A stretch of 64,000 bases of DNA from Daphnia carinata (taxonomy: Eukaryota; Arthropoda; Branchiopoda; Diplostraca; Daphniidae): positions 8,526,424 to 8,590,423 of the forward strand of contig NC_081334.1 of the NCBI RefSeq assembly GCF_022539665.2. Direction: 5' to 3'. Both the position numbers and the translations under genes were made by a program. Within the stretch, counting starts at the first letter, position 1. Each line of letters starts with the position of its first letter. Under the pieces are notes generated by a model that worked only from the letters and a program-made list of their open reading frames with translations, made no database searches and had not been told where the DNA came from. Positions 1-10,427 of the stretch are shown piece by piece.

Positions 1-289
1 TCGTTAAAACATCCCGAGGATGTCCGATCGTCCCGAGGGAGGAGATCCCGAGGAGCTCTTTAGGTAATATTTAAGACCCCTTCCTTTCGTCCAAATGTCC
101 GGGACTAGTAGTATCGTTAAGATAACTTTCAAGACAATCTGCGGACAAATTCAAGTTTTCATTTTGATGCATGAAAGACGTTCATGGCGATGTTGTTTTA
201 CATAGGCGAATTCCCAAAAATATTTTATAGTTGCCTTTAAGACTACCTTAGTTACCCTAGTAGAACATCGGCACCGTTTTGGCACCGTT

Positions 290-725
290 GCTAAAACGGC
301 TGTGGCTGGGATCGAACTCTGGTCTACCGCACCACAGTCGGATATTCTTTCCACTGGACCATCCTATTCATATTATAACTAATATTTCCGAACGATATAA
401 ATAGAAATCTAGAAAAATACTTTTTTTCGACAACAGGTCAAAAACAGAATTTAAAAAACCTAAAGATAAAGTCAAAATTAAGTTAAACTTTCGTTCCCTC
501 AAAAGCAATTACCCCAATTATGCTAAATGTTTTTTATTTTCAAACATGATTTGTTAATTTTTTTAAGGAAATGAATTATTTAAGATTAAAGACCTATCAT
601 AACTAATGGTTGTTTTAAGCATTTCTTATGCTAAATAATATATATTTTCCTAACTCCCACTTTTCTAGCTCTTGTTTTTTTAAAGTTTAATTTTAAGGCG
701 CTGAAACCACCCCCAAAACTCAAGC
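290..725 (-). repeat. tRNA-headed dispersed repeat, copy 1
   Basis: The minus strand of 299-366 looks like a tRNA gene remnant. It has an A-box-like stretch (TGGTCCAGTGG) and a B-box-like stretch (AGTTCGATCCC), the internal RNA polymerase III promoter of tRNA-derived SINEs. The ends do not pair into an acceptor stem, so it is not a working tRNA. The flank to about 725 (a TTCGACAACAGGTC block and a TAACTAATG..TTTTAAGCAT block) recurs at 58.66-59.24 kb in the same orientation and at 13.79-14.41 kb in reverse. The match to those copies is by eye. Confidence 0.55.
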
Positions 726-837
726 TAACCTAATAAACGTATCCCATTTTTAATGTGCACAACATTTAAATGATGCCGCTTTGATGCCAATTTGGTGCCT
801 TAAACGTGTGTCGGCTCTCTCCGTCATATGCGGAAGG

Positions 838-991
838 TTTCGGGTGCCGAAATGGTACCCTTTTCATATCCGCCTTGAGAATGCCTTAGTATCCTGCAAA
901 CGGGTACCATTTTGGTGCCGTCTTGGTGCCTGAAATCGGTGCGGATGCCTTTCCGGTATGTACGGCACCTTTCGGGTACCGAAACGGCACC
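838..991. repeat. GGTACC/GGTGCC-rich direct repeats
   Basis: A 22-bp unit starting TTTCGGGTGCCG occurs at 838-859 and again, with four changes, at 970-991. Between them lie more GGTGCC and GGTACC words, some in inverted orientation. No ORF explains them. It could be the terminal region of a small transposon, but no target duplication was seen. Confidence 0.4.
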
Positions 992-1629
992 GCGTGCTAC
1001 TAGGGTATGGATCACGACGTCCCAGAGAATGGAAAATGACGCCCAAATGCATAGAAATGACGTCTTAAGTATGGTTAAAGACATCTAACAGACGTCATAA
1101 AAAATGGAATATGACGCCAAAAACTTTACGAAAATATGAGGCCTAAAATAGTAACAAGAGTCCCCATTATTACACGACAAGTAATATATTCTTGAATTAG
1201 CAGTGTACATCAACACATTGCGGGGCCATACGGCTAATACAGGATCAAGTAAATAAATAGGGACATGTAAAAAAGCATCACGATTTGTTTGTTGCACTTT
1301 GCACGTTTCGGACGTCAGGTTTCAACAATTCTTCTTCGAAATGTTGGAAGTCTTCTTTCGTTTTCAAAGAAGTCCGACAATAAAGAAACGATGAATTTTG
1401 ATTGTTTTATGTTCATTTTCGCGCAATAACCGATGATATGTTTTTTACGCTGTGTATACCCCTTAAAAAAAGACTGATAGAGGCAACTTAAATTTCGGGT
1501 ATAGGCGTCTACAAGGCATCTCAAAAACACCCAACAGACGTGTAGAGGTAATTTTAAAAGACTTCTTTAAGATATTTTAAGACATCTAGAAAACACCTGC
1601 ATTTTGCCTTTAACTTCACTGATAAAGCT

Positions 1630-2045
1630 GTAGGAAATTCGCCCTATCTAGACGTCTTAACGACACCTTCTTCTGATCCCGATTTTCTCTTCAACAATTG
1701 TCCTGAGATAATCTGATCTTGGACGTCTTAAGAACATCTTATTTTAATCTTAGTCCTAGTTCCCGAGTTAGTCTTTCCGGGGACATCCTTAAGACATTTT
1801 TTTTTAGCTTTCGAATCGTCTTGTCCTTAATTAAGCCTGCCTTGCCGTCTTTAAGACGTCACTTTTTAGTCTTCCTATTCCGTTGACCTAAGGTCCTGAC
1901 CAGGTATCTTTGAGACGTCCTTTTTTGGACAGAGCTGTCTTTGTACCAAAGTAGGCCAGACCGGATATCTTTATGACGGCCTGTTTTAGTCAGGGATGTC
2001 TTTCGGACTATGGGACATCCTTGGCATATCTTACAGGCAACCCGG
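1630..2045. repeat. Degenerate ~60-bp tandem repeat
   Basis: About seven diverged units of roughly 60 bp follow one another, each with a core like CTTTAAGACGTC followed by a T-rich stretch and a pyrimidine-rich tail. Cores lie near 1654, 1732, 1795, 1853, 1914 and 1971. Similar cores (TTTAGACGACC, CTTAGATGACC) lie in the third tRNA-headed repeat at 58.67-58.77 kb, so this tract may be the body of the same repeat family. Confidence 0.45.
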
Positions 2046-2076
2046 TGCTATGTGGGACGCGTTCATATCAACATTT

Positions 2077-3159
2077 CTATATACTATTCATTTCTAAATT
2101 ACAGCCGAGGGACATGACGTATATAATGCTTCCAATAGCCTTATTCTCTGTTACATTTTAAGAACAGGTTAGAACACACACAAAACAAAACGAAAATAAA
2201 TAACAATATTTACCTGAACATAGGCCATGTCCGACGACACATTCAGTAGCAAATTCGCAGGCAGAATGATGCGGAACCATTTTCCTTAAGTGTATCGGTG
2301 TCCAGCTAAAGGTGGGTACGTGCTTCAAGTAATGAATCATCATAAGTGACATTGCATTTGCGAGGTATGCAGGCGAATTGAATTTTACCTGTAAATTAAA
2401 TGCTACAATTCTTTTGCAGTAGCATTGTTGAAAACTGAAATTTCTTTTCAGACCTATTCCAAGTTTGTTCAACAAAACGTAATCCTGGCTAGTTGGGATT
2501 TTCTTTGTGTTTTACGCTGGAAGGCAAATAAATTCGCGTTTAATGGTTCTCCTGTTTGTGCTCATTTCCTCTTCGACTGTCTAATTATGTTTTAAGAAAT
2601 ACAGTGAACATGTACAATAACATTTTTTAAAGCTTATTTCCACATTTTTCAATAACAGACACAATGTGGTCATACTCGTACCATACAATTTACTGGATGA
2701 CATTTCCAGTAAGATTATAAGGCACGATTTCTATTGTTACACCGTACCTTAGTGACTTGAATAATAGAAAGCATTAGTAAATTTAAATAAATAAATACTT
2801 GATAGGTTTACCTCTGGCATCAGCACATAATGAACATGCTTACAAATGACTGCTCGAGAAAGATTATTTGGTGATGGGAACACAGCTTCTATGTTATTCG
2901 TAAGGCAGCATTCAATTTCCCCAAACAGCTTATAGGAAAGACAAATGAACATATTAGGTACAGAGATCATAATATTTGAAGAAAAGCAACAACTTACAAC
3001 ATTTATCCCCTGAGGATTATAAGGAGATGCAATAATGCCATATGTGGCATTGACTTTTAACTTATCCCAATCGTGTCCAGTTGCAGCTTTCATTACAGCA
3101 CTGTCTTGTTCTACATAGGAATTCAAGTGCGCGACGCATGCTTTTGATTTCACATAATT
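2077..3159 (-). CDS. Unrecognised host-type gene, five 3' exons
   Basis: Minus-strand exons at 3159-2998, 2928-2812, 2580-2516, 2434-2214 and 2147-2077 are each bounded by AG and GT, and all phases agree (0, 0, 2, 1 at successive junctions). The last exon ends in TAG. Introns are 69, 231, 81 and 66 bp. Together they encode about 210 residues. The product is cysteine-containing (ECC, CYC and a C-x7-C pattern near the end of exon 4) and has N-glycosylation-like sites (NAT, NLS), so an extracellular or lumenal domain is possible. I do not recognise the family. The 5' end is missing: no donor of matching phase was found above 3160. The last exon is the weakest part. This is one of few places in the window not explained by transposons. 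Confidence 0.6.
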
Positions 3160-3162
3160 CTG

Positions 3163-4130
3163 TACTAATTTGTAAAAACCACCTTTTTTCGGTCAAACGC
3201 CATGGCCAAAATGTAATTGACACAATTGCAAGTGACGCTAAAGTTATACAGTTTTATTCATAACTTTTTTCTATAATACAAATATTAAAATACTTGTACC
3301 GATATATCATAGAAAAACATCTCTATAGTAATTACATTAATTAAATACCCTACCTACTTGGAAATACTATAGGTGAAAGAATTAAGAAATTTATGTGTAC
3401 CTGTTTCGAGAGCCCATTTGACGCTAGATCGTTTGTTGTTTACATGCGAGTCCGTTTTACGTTTACACTCTCAGTCATCAAGTAAAAAAAAGTCCTAATG
3501 TCGATGGCACGGGAGCGCTCTTGTCGGAAAGTGTAGCGCTCGTTGGGTTCAGCAACAATTTATTGTTGCGCTCAAACGTCGGGGACCAGTAGTCCGAACG
3601 CCGATTGACAGATGTCCTTTCTTCGTGTATCAGTTGTCCAAGTGTCGAGGTACAGAAGACCTTTGTGTCGGAAACCCTAGAGTCCTTTTGCCAACTAACC
3701 CAAAAGACTATCCCTGCATAGAGCTCGCCATGTCTCAACATGCTATTCTTACGTAAGTAGAAGGAAGGCAAGAAGAAAAAGATAAGGGTGATGAGATGGA
3801 GTTAAAAAACGACGAACGAAAATTCAACGCTTTAAAGAAAAACGCTTTGCTAATCAAGGTTGCAGTTTCTTATCAAGGAATCCCTTGCAAAAGCCAAGCA
3901 AGAAATGGCAAAAACAGCCGTTAGTTTGATATAAATAAAGCAATTTGAAATCAAGAAACAATAAAAGTTTACTCATAATAATCATTTAGTATTTTATTAT
4001 TCACACTGAAATAAAAGGGGATATTCTACAATCAGATTATGCCGTAATCGGATTGTTTTGTAACTTTCGGCAATACCCCTAGTGGAAAATCACAGAAACA
4101 ATTTTTCTACAACATCCGAATCCGCATTTT
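3163..4130. other. No gene recognised
   Basis: A 97-codon open frame on the minus strand (3478-3771) has no recognisable domain and unremarkable composition; it could be chance. A potential donor (AACAG/GTACAC near 3400, minus) has the wrong phase for the exon ending at 3159. The rest is AT-rich with no clear structure. Confidence 0.4.
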
Positions 4131-4132
4131 AG

Positions 4133-5690
4133 ATTCTCATAATACCATACCCCTGATTCACTTCAGCCGGTGGCTGTTTTGACGTGCTCCCTCTGCCAAC
4201 CAATCACAGGAAATGCACAATGTGACCGACAAACAAACTCCTCCCCTTTTTCTCTTGTTGTTTTATAGAGAATAGGCTAATCATTTTGGGCCAGTCCAGG
4301 GCCGGGGGAAAGGTGGTGTTGTCGTATTTCGACGCTAATTTTCAGAAGACCGATCTTTGCCATCATTTCGCAGTCTACTATTAATTCTTTTTAAACATCA
4401 AGAATCTCCCTTCCTTCCCCTCCCCCGACCCACTCACTGTTTCTGTCTGTCCATCCCCTCACATTTTCTCTCCAGGAAATGATGAAGAAGCGAGATGAAG
4501 TTGGCCAACGACCTTCCGCTCCTCCCATCAACCCACAAAGCTTTAATTAAGAATAGTCTTAAATTCTAGGTGCCACAAATTTGACCTATAAATTGAGTAT
4601 TATTATTTTTCGGAAATTGATTGGTCCCTTTAATGTTAGGGGCTTTCTTATTTTACCCGGATTTGGTATAATTTCTATCCTCCCATCAAACCACTCTCTA
4701 CTCACCAAAACGCCTGCTGTAGCGGCACATCTACCTTCTTTTTGCATTTTCCCGTTCTTTTGTCACAATCCCTGCCCGTCAAAACACCCACTATAATAGC
4801 TCGTCCACCCTCTTTTGGCCCCTGCCCGTCTTCATTTGTAGTCTCTGCCCATCTTACTCGTAGAGTCCCTGCCCGTTTTCACTCGTAGAGTCTCTCCCTG
4901 TCAGCCCACTTTGCCTACCAAGAAACACGCTGTTGTTGCCCGTCGCTCAACTCTCTGCCCGCCAAAATGCCTGCTGTATGACCCCTCGGCATTTTCGTTG
5001 CATTTGCCTGTTCTACCTTCCTAGTCTCAGCCCACTGTAGTTCACTGGCCATCCCCTTTTTGCCCGTCTTCCCCGTAAAATTTCTGCCCGCTAACATACC
5101 CGCTGTAACTGCCCATCGAGTCACTTTCTGCCTGTTCACCCACTCTATGCCTGTCAACCCACTCTCTGCCCACCAAAACGCCTGCTATAGTGGTACATCT
5201 TTTATGCATTTGCCCGTCCTGCTTTTCCAATCGCCCGCTATAGTGCCCCACCCAACAATTCTTTGTCTCGGTTTGTCTTCCCCCGCACCGCCTCTGCCCG
5301 TCAGTCAACTTAGTGCCTGAAAATCTGTCCATAGTAGTTCGCCGTCGAATCACTCGTTGCTTCTGCCCGTCCTCCACCCCACAGTATTTGTCCGTCATGA
5401 CACTCATAATTTGTTATTTTACAAACCGCTATCCGTGCCCGTCCGCTTACCTACTGTCCGCGCCCACCCGTTTTATAAGCTAAGCCTCGTAGACTAGAAA
5501 ATTGTCTAAATCCACATTTCCATTTCCACCCCCATTCCTAGTTTTCCAAATCCCGCAGATTCACTACAGCCGGAAGCGGTTTGAACCCTTTTTCAGGTAG
5601 TCCCGCGCCAGCCAATCACAACAAAAACACAATGTAACAGACACGCAAAACACCCCATTTTTCCTGTTGCTTTACATATTCCTTGAGTAT
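4133..5690. repeat. CTGCCCGTC-rich repeat between direct repeats
   Basis: From about 4690 to 5460 the phrases CTGCCCGTC, CGCCTGCTGTAG and ACTCGTAGAGTC return again and again in irregular spacing, a decayed minisatellite. It is bracketed by two diverged direct repeats of about 140 bp (4133-4270 and 5535-5690), both containing a TTCACT.CAGCCGG block and a CCAATCACA...CACAATGTRAC block. Open frames crossing it are by-products of the repeat. It could be a non-autonomous element with a variable internal array. Confidence 0.5.
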
Positions 5691-6379
5691 AGATGTTCTT
5701 AGTTTTCAACCAAACATCTAAATTTTTTGCAGCTACTCTAGAAAGTTTTGACACGGGAGATGAAACGTGTTAGCTGGGGGATCTCCTATTACACTTAAGC
5801 GAAGTAGAGCGAAGAAAATCACTTCTTATCTGATCTCATCTAATGCAAAAAGGAAAAGCAGAGCTGCAGGCAAAGTGTCTCAGGGGCCAATCTAAGCGTT
5901 CAAATTTCTTTGATGAAATTTGTTCATTTCATTGTTTTGAAATTTGTTCATTTCAAAGGTCCACGGTGATCTTTATTTTAACAAAAAAAAATGTATCGAA
6001 CTGCAATGAAAGGCCAAATGAAAGTAATGTACAATCGCTGTTCCTAAATTGAAAATTCCGAAAAATATAATTTTTAAGAAAATCTTAGTTGTTTGAACAT
6101 ACCTGCTTCCTTCCATTGGGATCCAGTTAATGCATTATTCAACAAAAATTTCTTGTTTGTCTTACATTTTATGTTTACAACTTATTTATAAGTATATCGG
6201 TACAAGATAGACTGGAATTGACACTAGATGTCACCGTCGTCGTTAAGGAAATTTTCGTTCACCAAGTTTATTGTCAAAGTCAATGCAATGAACGATCCAT
6301 GCCGCCTATGACTTTTGAACCCAGAAATCGGCCCGAGCCTGTCGGCTCGTTTTGTTGTCAATGGGTTTCGTATTTTGAG
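5691..6379. other. No gene recognised
   Basis: Unique-looking AT-rich DNA. Short plus-strand open frames at 5843-6052 and 6218-6517 have no recognisable motif or supporting splice pattern. A duplicated phrase (GAAATTTGTTCATTTCA) occurs at about 5916 and 5940. Confidence 0.4.
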
Positions 6380-7646
6380 GTAGGAGAGACTGGGGTGTGT
6401 TGGAACACGTTTTGTTTTTCGGCCATTTCGGCCAACTTCGATATAAGTTATTCGATTTTCGTTTTGGTTGTGTTAATCTATTTCCAGCTTCTTCCTTTAC
6501 CTTCATGTTATTTCTGATTTTTTGAATAAATTATGTACCTTCTACCGAATTTTAAAGTTTTGAGAAATTTGAGGGAGGAGCCTGTGGTGTTGGGTGAATT
6601 GGGACACCAGGGTGGGTGATGTGAGACAGCCTAACTGTATAATTATAAGATACATTAAAAAATTTGTAAAATCAATAGGATACTACCAAATCAACTCTTT
6701 ATTGTAAAAAAGTATAAGTTGTTATTCATATGTAAATGAATTATCTTCCTTACAGCATAAGAAATTCCTTATAAACCGATAGTGAAAAAATGAAGGGACC
6801 GGGCTTAAGATACCAATTACTAAAATCGCTTATTGGTTGCTAATGCTCTGTGAAAAAAAAATCTTAGGTGACGTAAGTAACGTTAAAGACTTTGTTTTTT
6901 TTTAATCTTGTTTAAACAAGAAATTTAATATTAGGTAATTTTTTTACTAATTAGTATAGTACTATTATTTTTTTCGTTTTCCCACTTTTTGGAGCCCCGC
7001 CTTCAAACCCAAAAAAAGTCATTTGGTAAAAATACCATTTCGCACCAAAACAATGATCCTAAAATAAATTTTAGTTTTGCTTACGATAGAGAAATTGATA
7101 AGCAAAGTGTTTTTATGAATAAAATATAAACGACTTTGTTTTTTTGAATTTTGTTTTCAACCATAAATTTAATAACAGGTAATTTTTTTACTGATTAGTA
7201 TAGCACTATTACTTTTTTTGTTTTGCCCGCTTTTTGGAGCCCCGCTTTCAAACCCACCCACTACTGTCCCATTTCAAGTACATTTGCTGCCCCAATCAAC
7301 CCGAAAAAAGTCATTTGGTAAAAATAAAATTTCACACAAAAACAGTGATCCTAAAATAAATTCTTGTTTTGCTTACGATAGAGAAATTGATAAGCAAAAT
7401 GTTTTTATGAATAAAATTTTAACTACTTGTATTATTGCGAAGAAAAACATTAAATAGCGGCGAAAAATGTTACGAAGAAGTTACAGTTTTTTAAATTTCT
7501 AAGTAACTTCTGGGCTCGTTTGAAACTTTAACCTTTAATTTTACCTTTTACCTATAATTTATATGAAATTTTAAATCAATATTTACTATTTTTCCTCGAG
7601 CTGCCCCAGTTCACCCACTGTCCCGTTTCATCCCAGTCTTCCCTAC
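6380..7646. mobile_element. Possible non-autonomous inverted-repeat element
   Basis: The left end (GTAGGAGAGACTGGGGTG at 6380) and the reverse complement of the right end (GTAGGGAAGACTGGGATG, ending at 7646) match in 15 of 18 positions. Related subterminal words (GGGACA, GGGTGA, CTGGGG) occur near both ends and at about 7255-7300. No transposase frame is present and no clear target duplication was found, so this is tentative. Confidence 0.35.
6888..7423 (+). repeat. Tandem duplication, two ~245/292-bp copies
   Basis: Positions 6888-7131 and 7132-7423 are two head-to-tail copies, each starting GACTTTGTTTTTTT and ending ATGAATAAAAT plus a few bases. They share blocks such as TTTGGAGCCCCGC, AAAGTCATTTGGTAAAAAT and GCTTACGATAGAGAAATTGA. 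The second copy has about 47 extra bases after CAAACCCA. No coding function is seen. Confidence 0.75.
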
Positions 7647-7649
7647 TGC

Positions 7650-8970
7650 CTGTTTGTAATTAAGTCAAGTGGTGACTTCAAAATTAACAAACAATAAAGT
7701 CGGAAACATAGAAAACCCATGTTTTAAAATTACTTACTATTTTTAAAAAGAAATGAAATAATTGCACTTGTGGGGCATATATTGGATCATTTTTAAAGGA
7801 AAAAAATATAATAACACAACATTCATACCAGACGATGTATGTATGCCAATATATTAAACGTTTTCATATCGATGGGTCAAATGGATTGCTCACCACTATC
7901 ACCAAAAAGCACTGGCGAAATACATGTAAAAGGAATTTTTTTAAAACCATTTTTGCCAGTAAAATGGCTTCCCGGTAGTAAATGGAGTCTATCGGTGGAC
8001 CTGGGGCCAACCATATTAACATACCGTTCTACATACACAAGCAGTAGCAAAACAAACCATTTCACACTTTTAAATTATAACATTTAGTTTATCAAGAAAA
8101 AGAAATACCTAACAAATTGATTGCTTATCGATGAATACCTTCCCTATTTCCTAATTGAAATCCCAATCCACACGGCACGACGGGCTTCTCAGTACCTCTC
8201 TAGAACTGCCTACTTTCCTCCTCAGTCTTCTCCATAACCATACTACATTCCTCTTAGAAACTTCTTTTTGGTCGCATGGTAGCTGCCTGACAGACTCTTC
8301 AGTCCATCTTACATCCTCCTCAGCTAGTACCTTTAACCTCTATTGCTATACTCTCACTATACTACTACTCTATAACTACCGAAGTTGCCGATGGCTTCTT
8401 ATATGTTAACCATCGACCGTGAGAACCATACGGGACAGTGTTAAATGATAGGCGGCAAAATCGGGTGGTATAGGGCTACTTTGGGCGTAATAGAGAGGTA
8501 TAGGCGGACAAATTCGCGTGGTATCGAACGAATTTGGACCATAGCTAAAAATCAGTTGGACGGTTTTAGGCCGTTTCAGACAATTCCAGACAAACCGAAA
8601 TAAATCTATTTTTAGCGAATGTGCCGAGGCATAGCCTCGTTACTTGTGATGTTCTTAACGGATTTTTAAAACTAGGTCAGTAAATGAAGGCTCCCAGTGA
8701 TAAGGGCTACAGGTATAAGATTCTAGTCTATTTTGAAAAGAAAGGTAAAAAGAGGCTTCGCTAGATGATTCGTTACATCGTTCCCCGTCATACCAGATTG
8801 CGTCCCGCAATCAAAAAAAAATATTCTCGGGCGGTTATTCAGTGGTCGATAAACTGCTGTAGGAGGGGGCGCGGGGGTTTAAAACAACATTTCATATTAA
8901 ACCGCAAAATCCGAGGGCATAACATCCGCGAACGTGCAGGAGGATTGCAGCGATGAGTAGAATGATAAAG
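7650..8970. other. Gene-poor stretch
   Basis: No supported gene. An open frame at 7839-8087 (plus) has no recognised motif. The only clear structure is the dispersed repeat at 8169-8335, described separately. 8440-8560 carries GGTATAGGCGG-like words without periodic order. Confidence 0.4.
8169..8335 (-). repeat. Dispersed repeat, inverted copy at 25.95-26.12 kb
   Basis: The reverse complement closely matches 25944-26119 over about 170 bp, including CCTACTTTCCTCCTCAGTC and TTTTTGGTCGC.TGGTAGC on this strand. Both copies are non-coding and AG/CT-biased. Family unknown. Confidence 0.65.
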
Positions 8971-8974
8971 GAGT

Positions 8975-9352
8975 TGTTACAGACTTCGTGCAAAAGAGTT
9001 TGTAACAGAGAAAGAATGAGGAATGATAATGAGGGTGAATGAAATGAGAGATGATGTAGGAAAAAGAAAACACGCTGTATTTCAGGGCTTATGAGCGAGA
9101 GAACAAAAACCGAGCGCTTGAGAGACAAAACGGGACACATAGAGACTGAAATCAAAAGCGAGACCAAAAGGACAACTGTCTGGGTCGAAAACAGAAAAGG
9201 CTGAACAAAGACTGTCTGGGTCTATAACTTAAACGATACTGATACGTTACTCAAAAAAGGGGCAAAAAGCAGACAACAAAAAAAGGGGTCACTACATTTG
9301 CGGGCCCGTGCCCCCTACAGCCCTGCCCGCGAGGGCAGCACCGTAGTTGACA
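8975..9352 (-). repeat. BEL copy 1 3' LTR
   Basis: Bounds are set by comparison with the LTR pair of copy 2: starts TGTCAACTACGG at 9352 and ends CTGTAACA at 8975 on the minus strand. It has the TG..CA ends expected of LTRs and aligns along its length with the copy 2 LTRs, with clear divergence. The poly(A) signal region seen in the other LTRs is altered here. Confidence 0.7.
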
Positions 9353-10079
9353 GCGGGACCCACCGTGACAACAGGTGCATAAAACAAAAGAAAGGACAAC
9401 TTCCAACGTACAACGCTTGACATCAACGACTTTGAATGGCTGGGAAGATCCTTGTAGGTCTTTTTTGTGCCACAGAGGATCTGTTGGTGGTCACGGGTGT
9501 GACACAACCCACACTGACAAGGATGGGGACAATCCAGGAGCTTCACGTGTCCAGCTACGGCCGTGGAACCAAAACATCCAAAGCACCAGCGTTGCAGGAA
9601 AAGGAGCTCTAACCGGTCTTGGTTTGTGAGGAGCATGAAGTCCTCACAGCTTGAAATCATCTTGTTGCACGGAGTTGATCCAGTAACGTGCGACTTCAAG
9701 AAGCACTGGATGTTAGGGGTGTGCAAGGGAATGATGTACGTCGGACGATCTGGAGTGGCGACCGGTGTGGGTACCGGGGCCTCGGGCACCTTTTCACTAT
9801 CCCTGCGTAAGAGAGACCCGATGTACCCACTCATCAGGTCTCTCTCTCGCTCTTGAAGTGAACGTGCACGTTCACTAGGTCTTGCTGCCTCTTCTCCAAC
9901 TCCCCGTTGAGACGTAGGACCGCAAGTTGGGCCTTGTAAACGTAGTCGACGGCTTCTTTTTTCGCCTTCAAAATGTCGTAGATGGTTTCCTTTAGGTTGG
10001 CAACACACTCCTCTTCCCGCTCACGACTTGGTTTTAGCTTCTCCACGTATGCTACGGATGGAAGGGGATTTTCGGCCAT
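9292..10079 (-). pseudogene. Zinc-knuckle ORF downstream of BEL pol, copy 1
   Basis: Starts with an ATG at 10079 (MAENPLPSVAY). The first ~80 residues are charged and helical, likely a coiled coil. A frameshift near 9850 moves to a second frame holding two zinc-knuckle-like units: RCFGCF-x..AGH..DCP followed by C-x2-C-x4-DHQ-x3-C around 9480-9590. Such knuckles normally sit in Gag and bind nucleic acid. Here they lie after pol, close to the 3' LTR, as in copy 2. The frame runs on into the LTR and stops at 9292. Its role is unknown; a displaced Gag-like or accessory protein is an inference. Confidence 0.65.
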
Positions 10080-10427
10080 GGCACTTCACGTTGTACGTAG
10101 GAGTTCACAGGGGGCACGTTTCACTTAGACGAAGCTAGGTCGACTGAATGCCGTCTGCTAGTATAGTAGGCTAAACAGTTTCCAGTTTTTTTTGTACTAA
10201 ACAGCAAGCGACCTGACTTTTACCCTTTGCCCTATATTTGAACTTGAATATAGGTGGCGCTGAGCGTTAGCGAGTCCACTACCAGAGTTTAAATTGCGAT
10301 CTTCCTACGTTGTTTACATTTGTGTGTTTACTTATTACATTTGCAATTTGAGTTTTGCAAGGGGAGCTACTGATTGTAGCTCTATTACCAACAATATTTA
10401 CATTTTTACAATACTGAAATTGAACGT

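Noticed and set aside
299-366. Functional tRNA gene (A and B boxes on minus strand)
   Set aside because: The two ends do not form an acceptor stem and related diverged copies occur elsewhere, so a SINE-like remnant is more likely.
5042-5407. Minus-strand frame of 121 codons, Lys/Gln/Gly-rich
   Set aside because: Lies wholly in the CTGCCCGTC repeat; composition follows the repeat.
9563-9856. Plus-strand open frame of 97 codons
   Set aside because: Antisense of the zinc-knuckle ORF of BEL copy 1.
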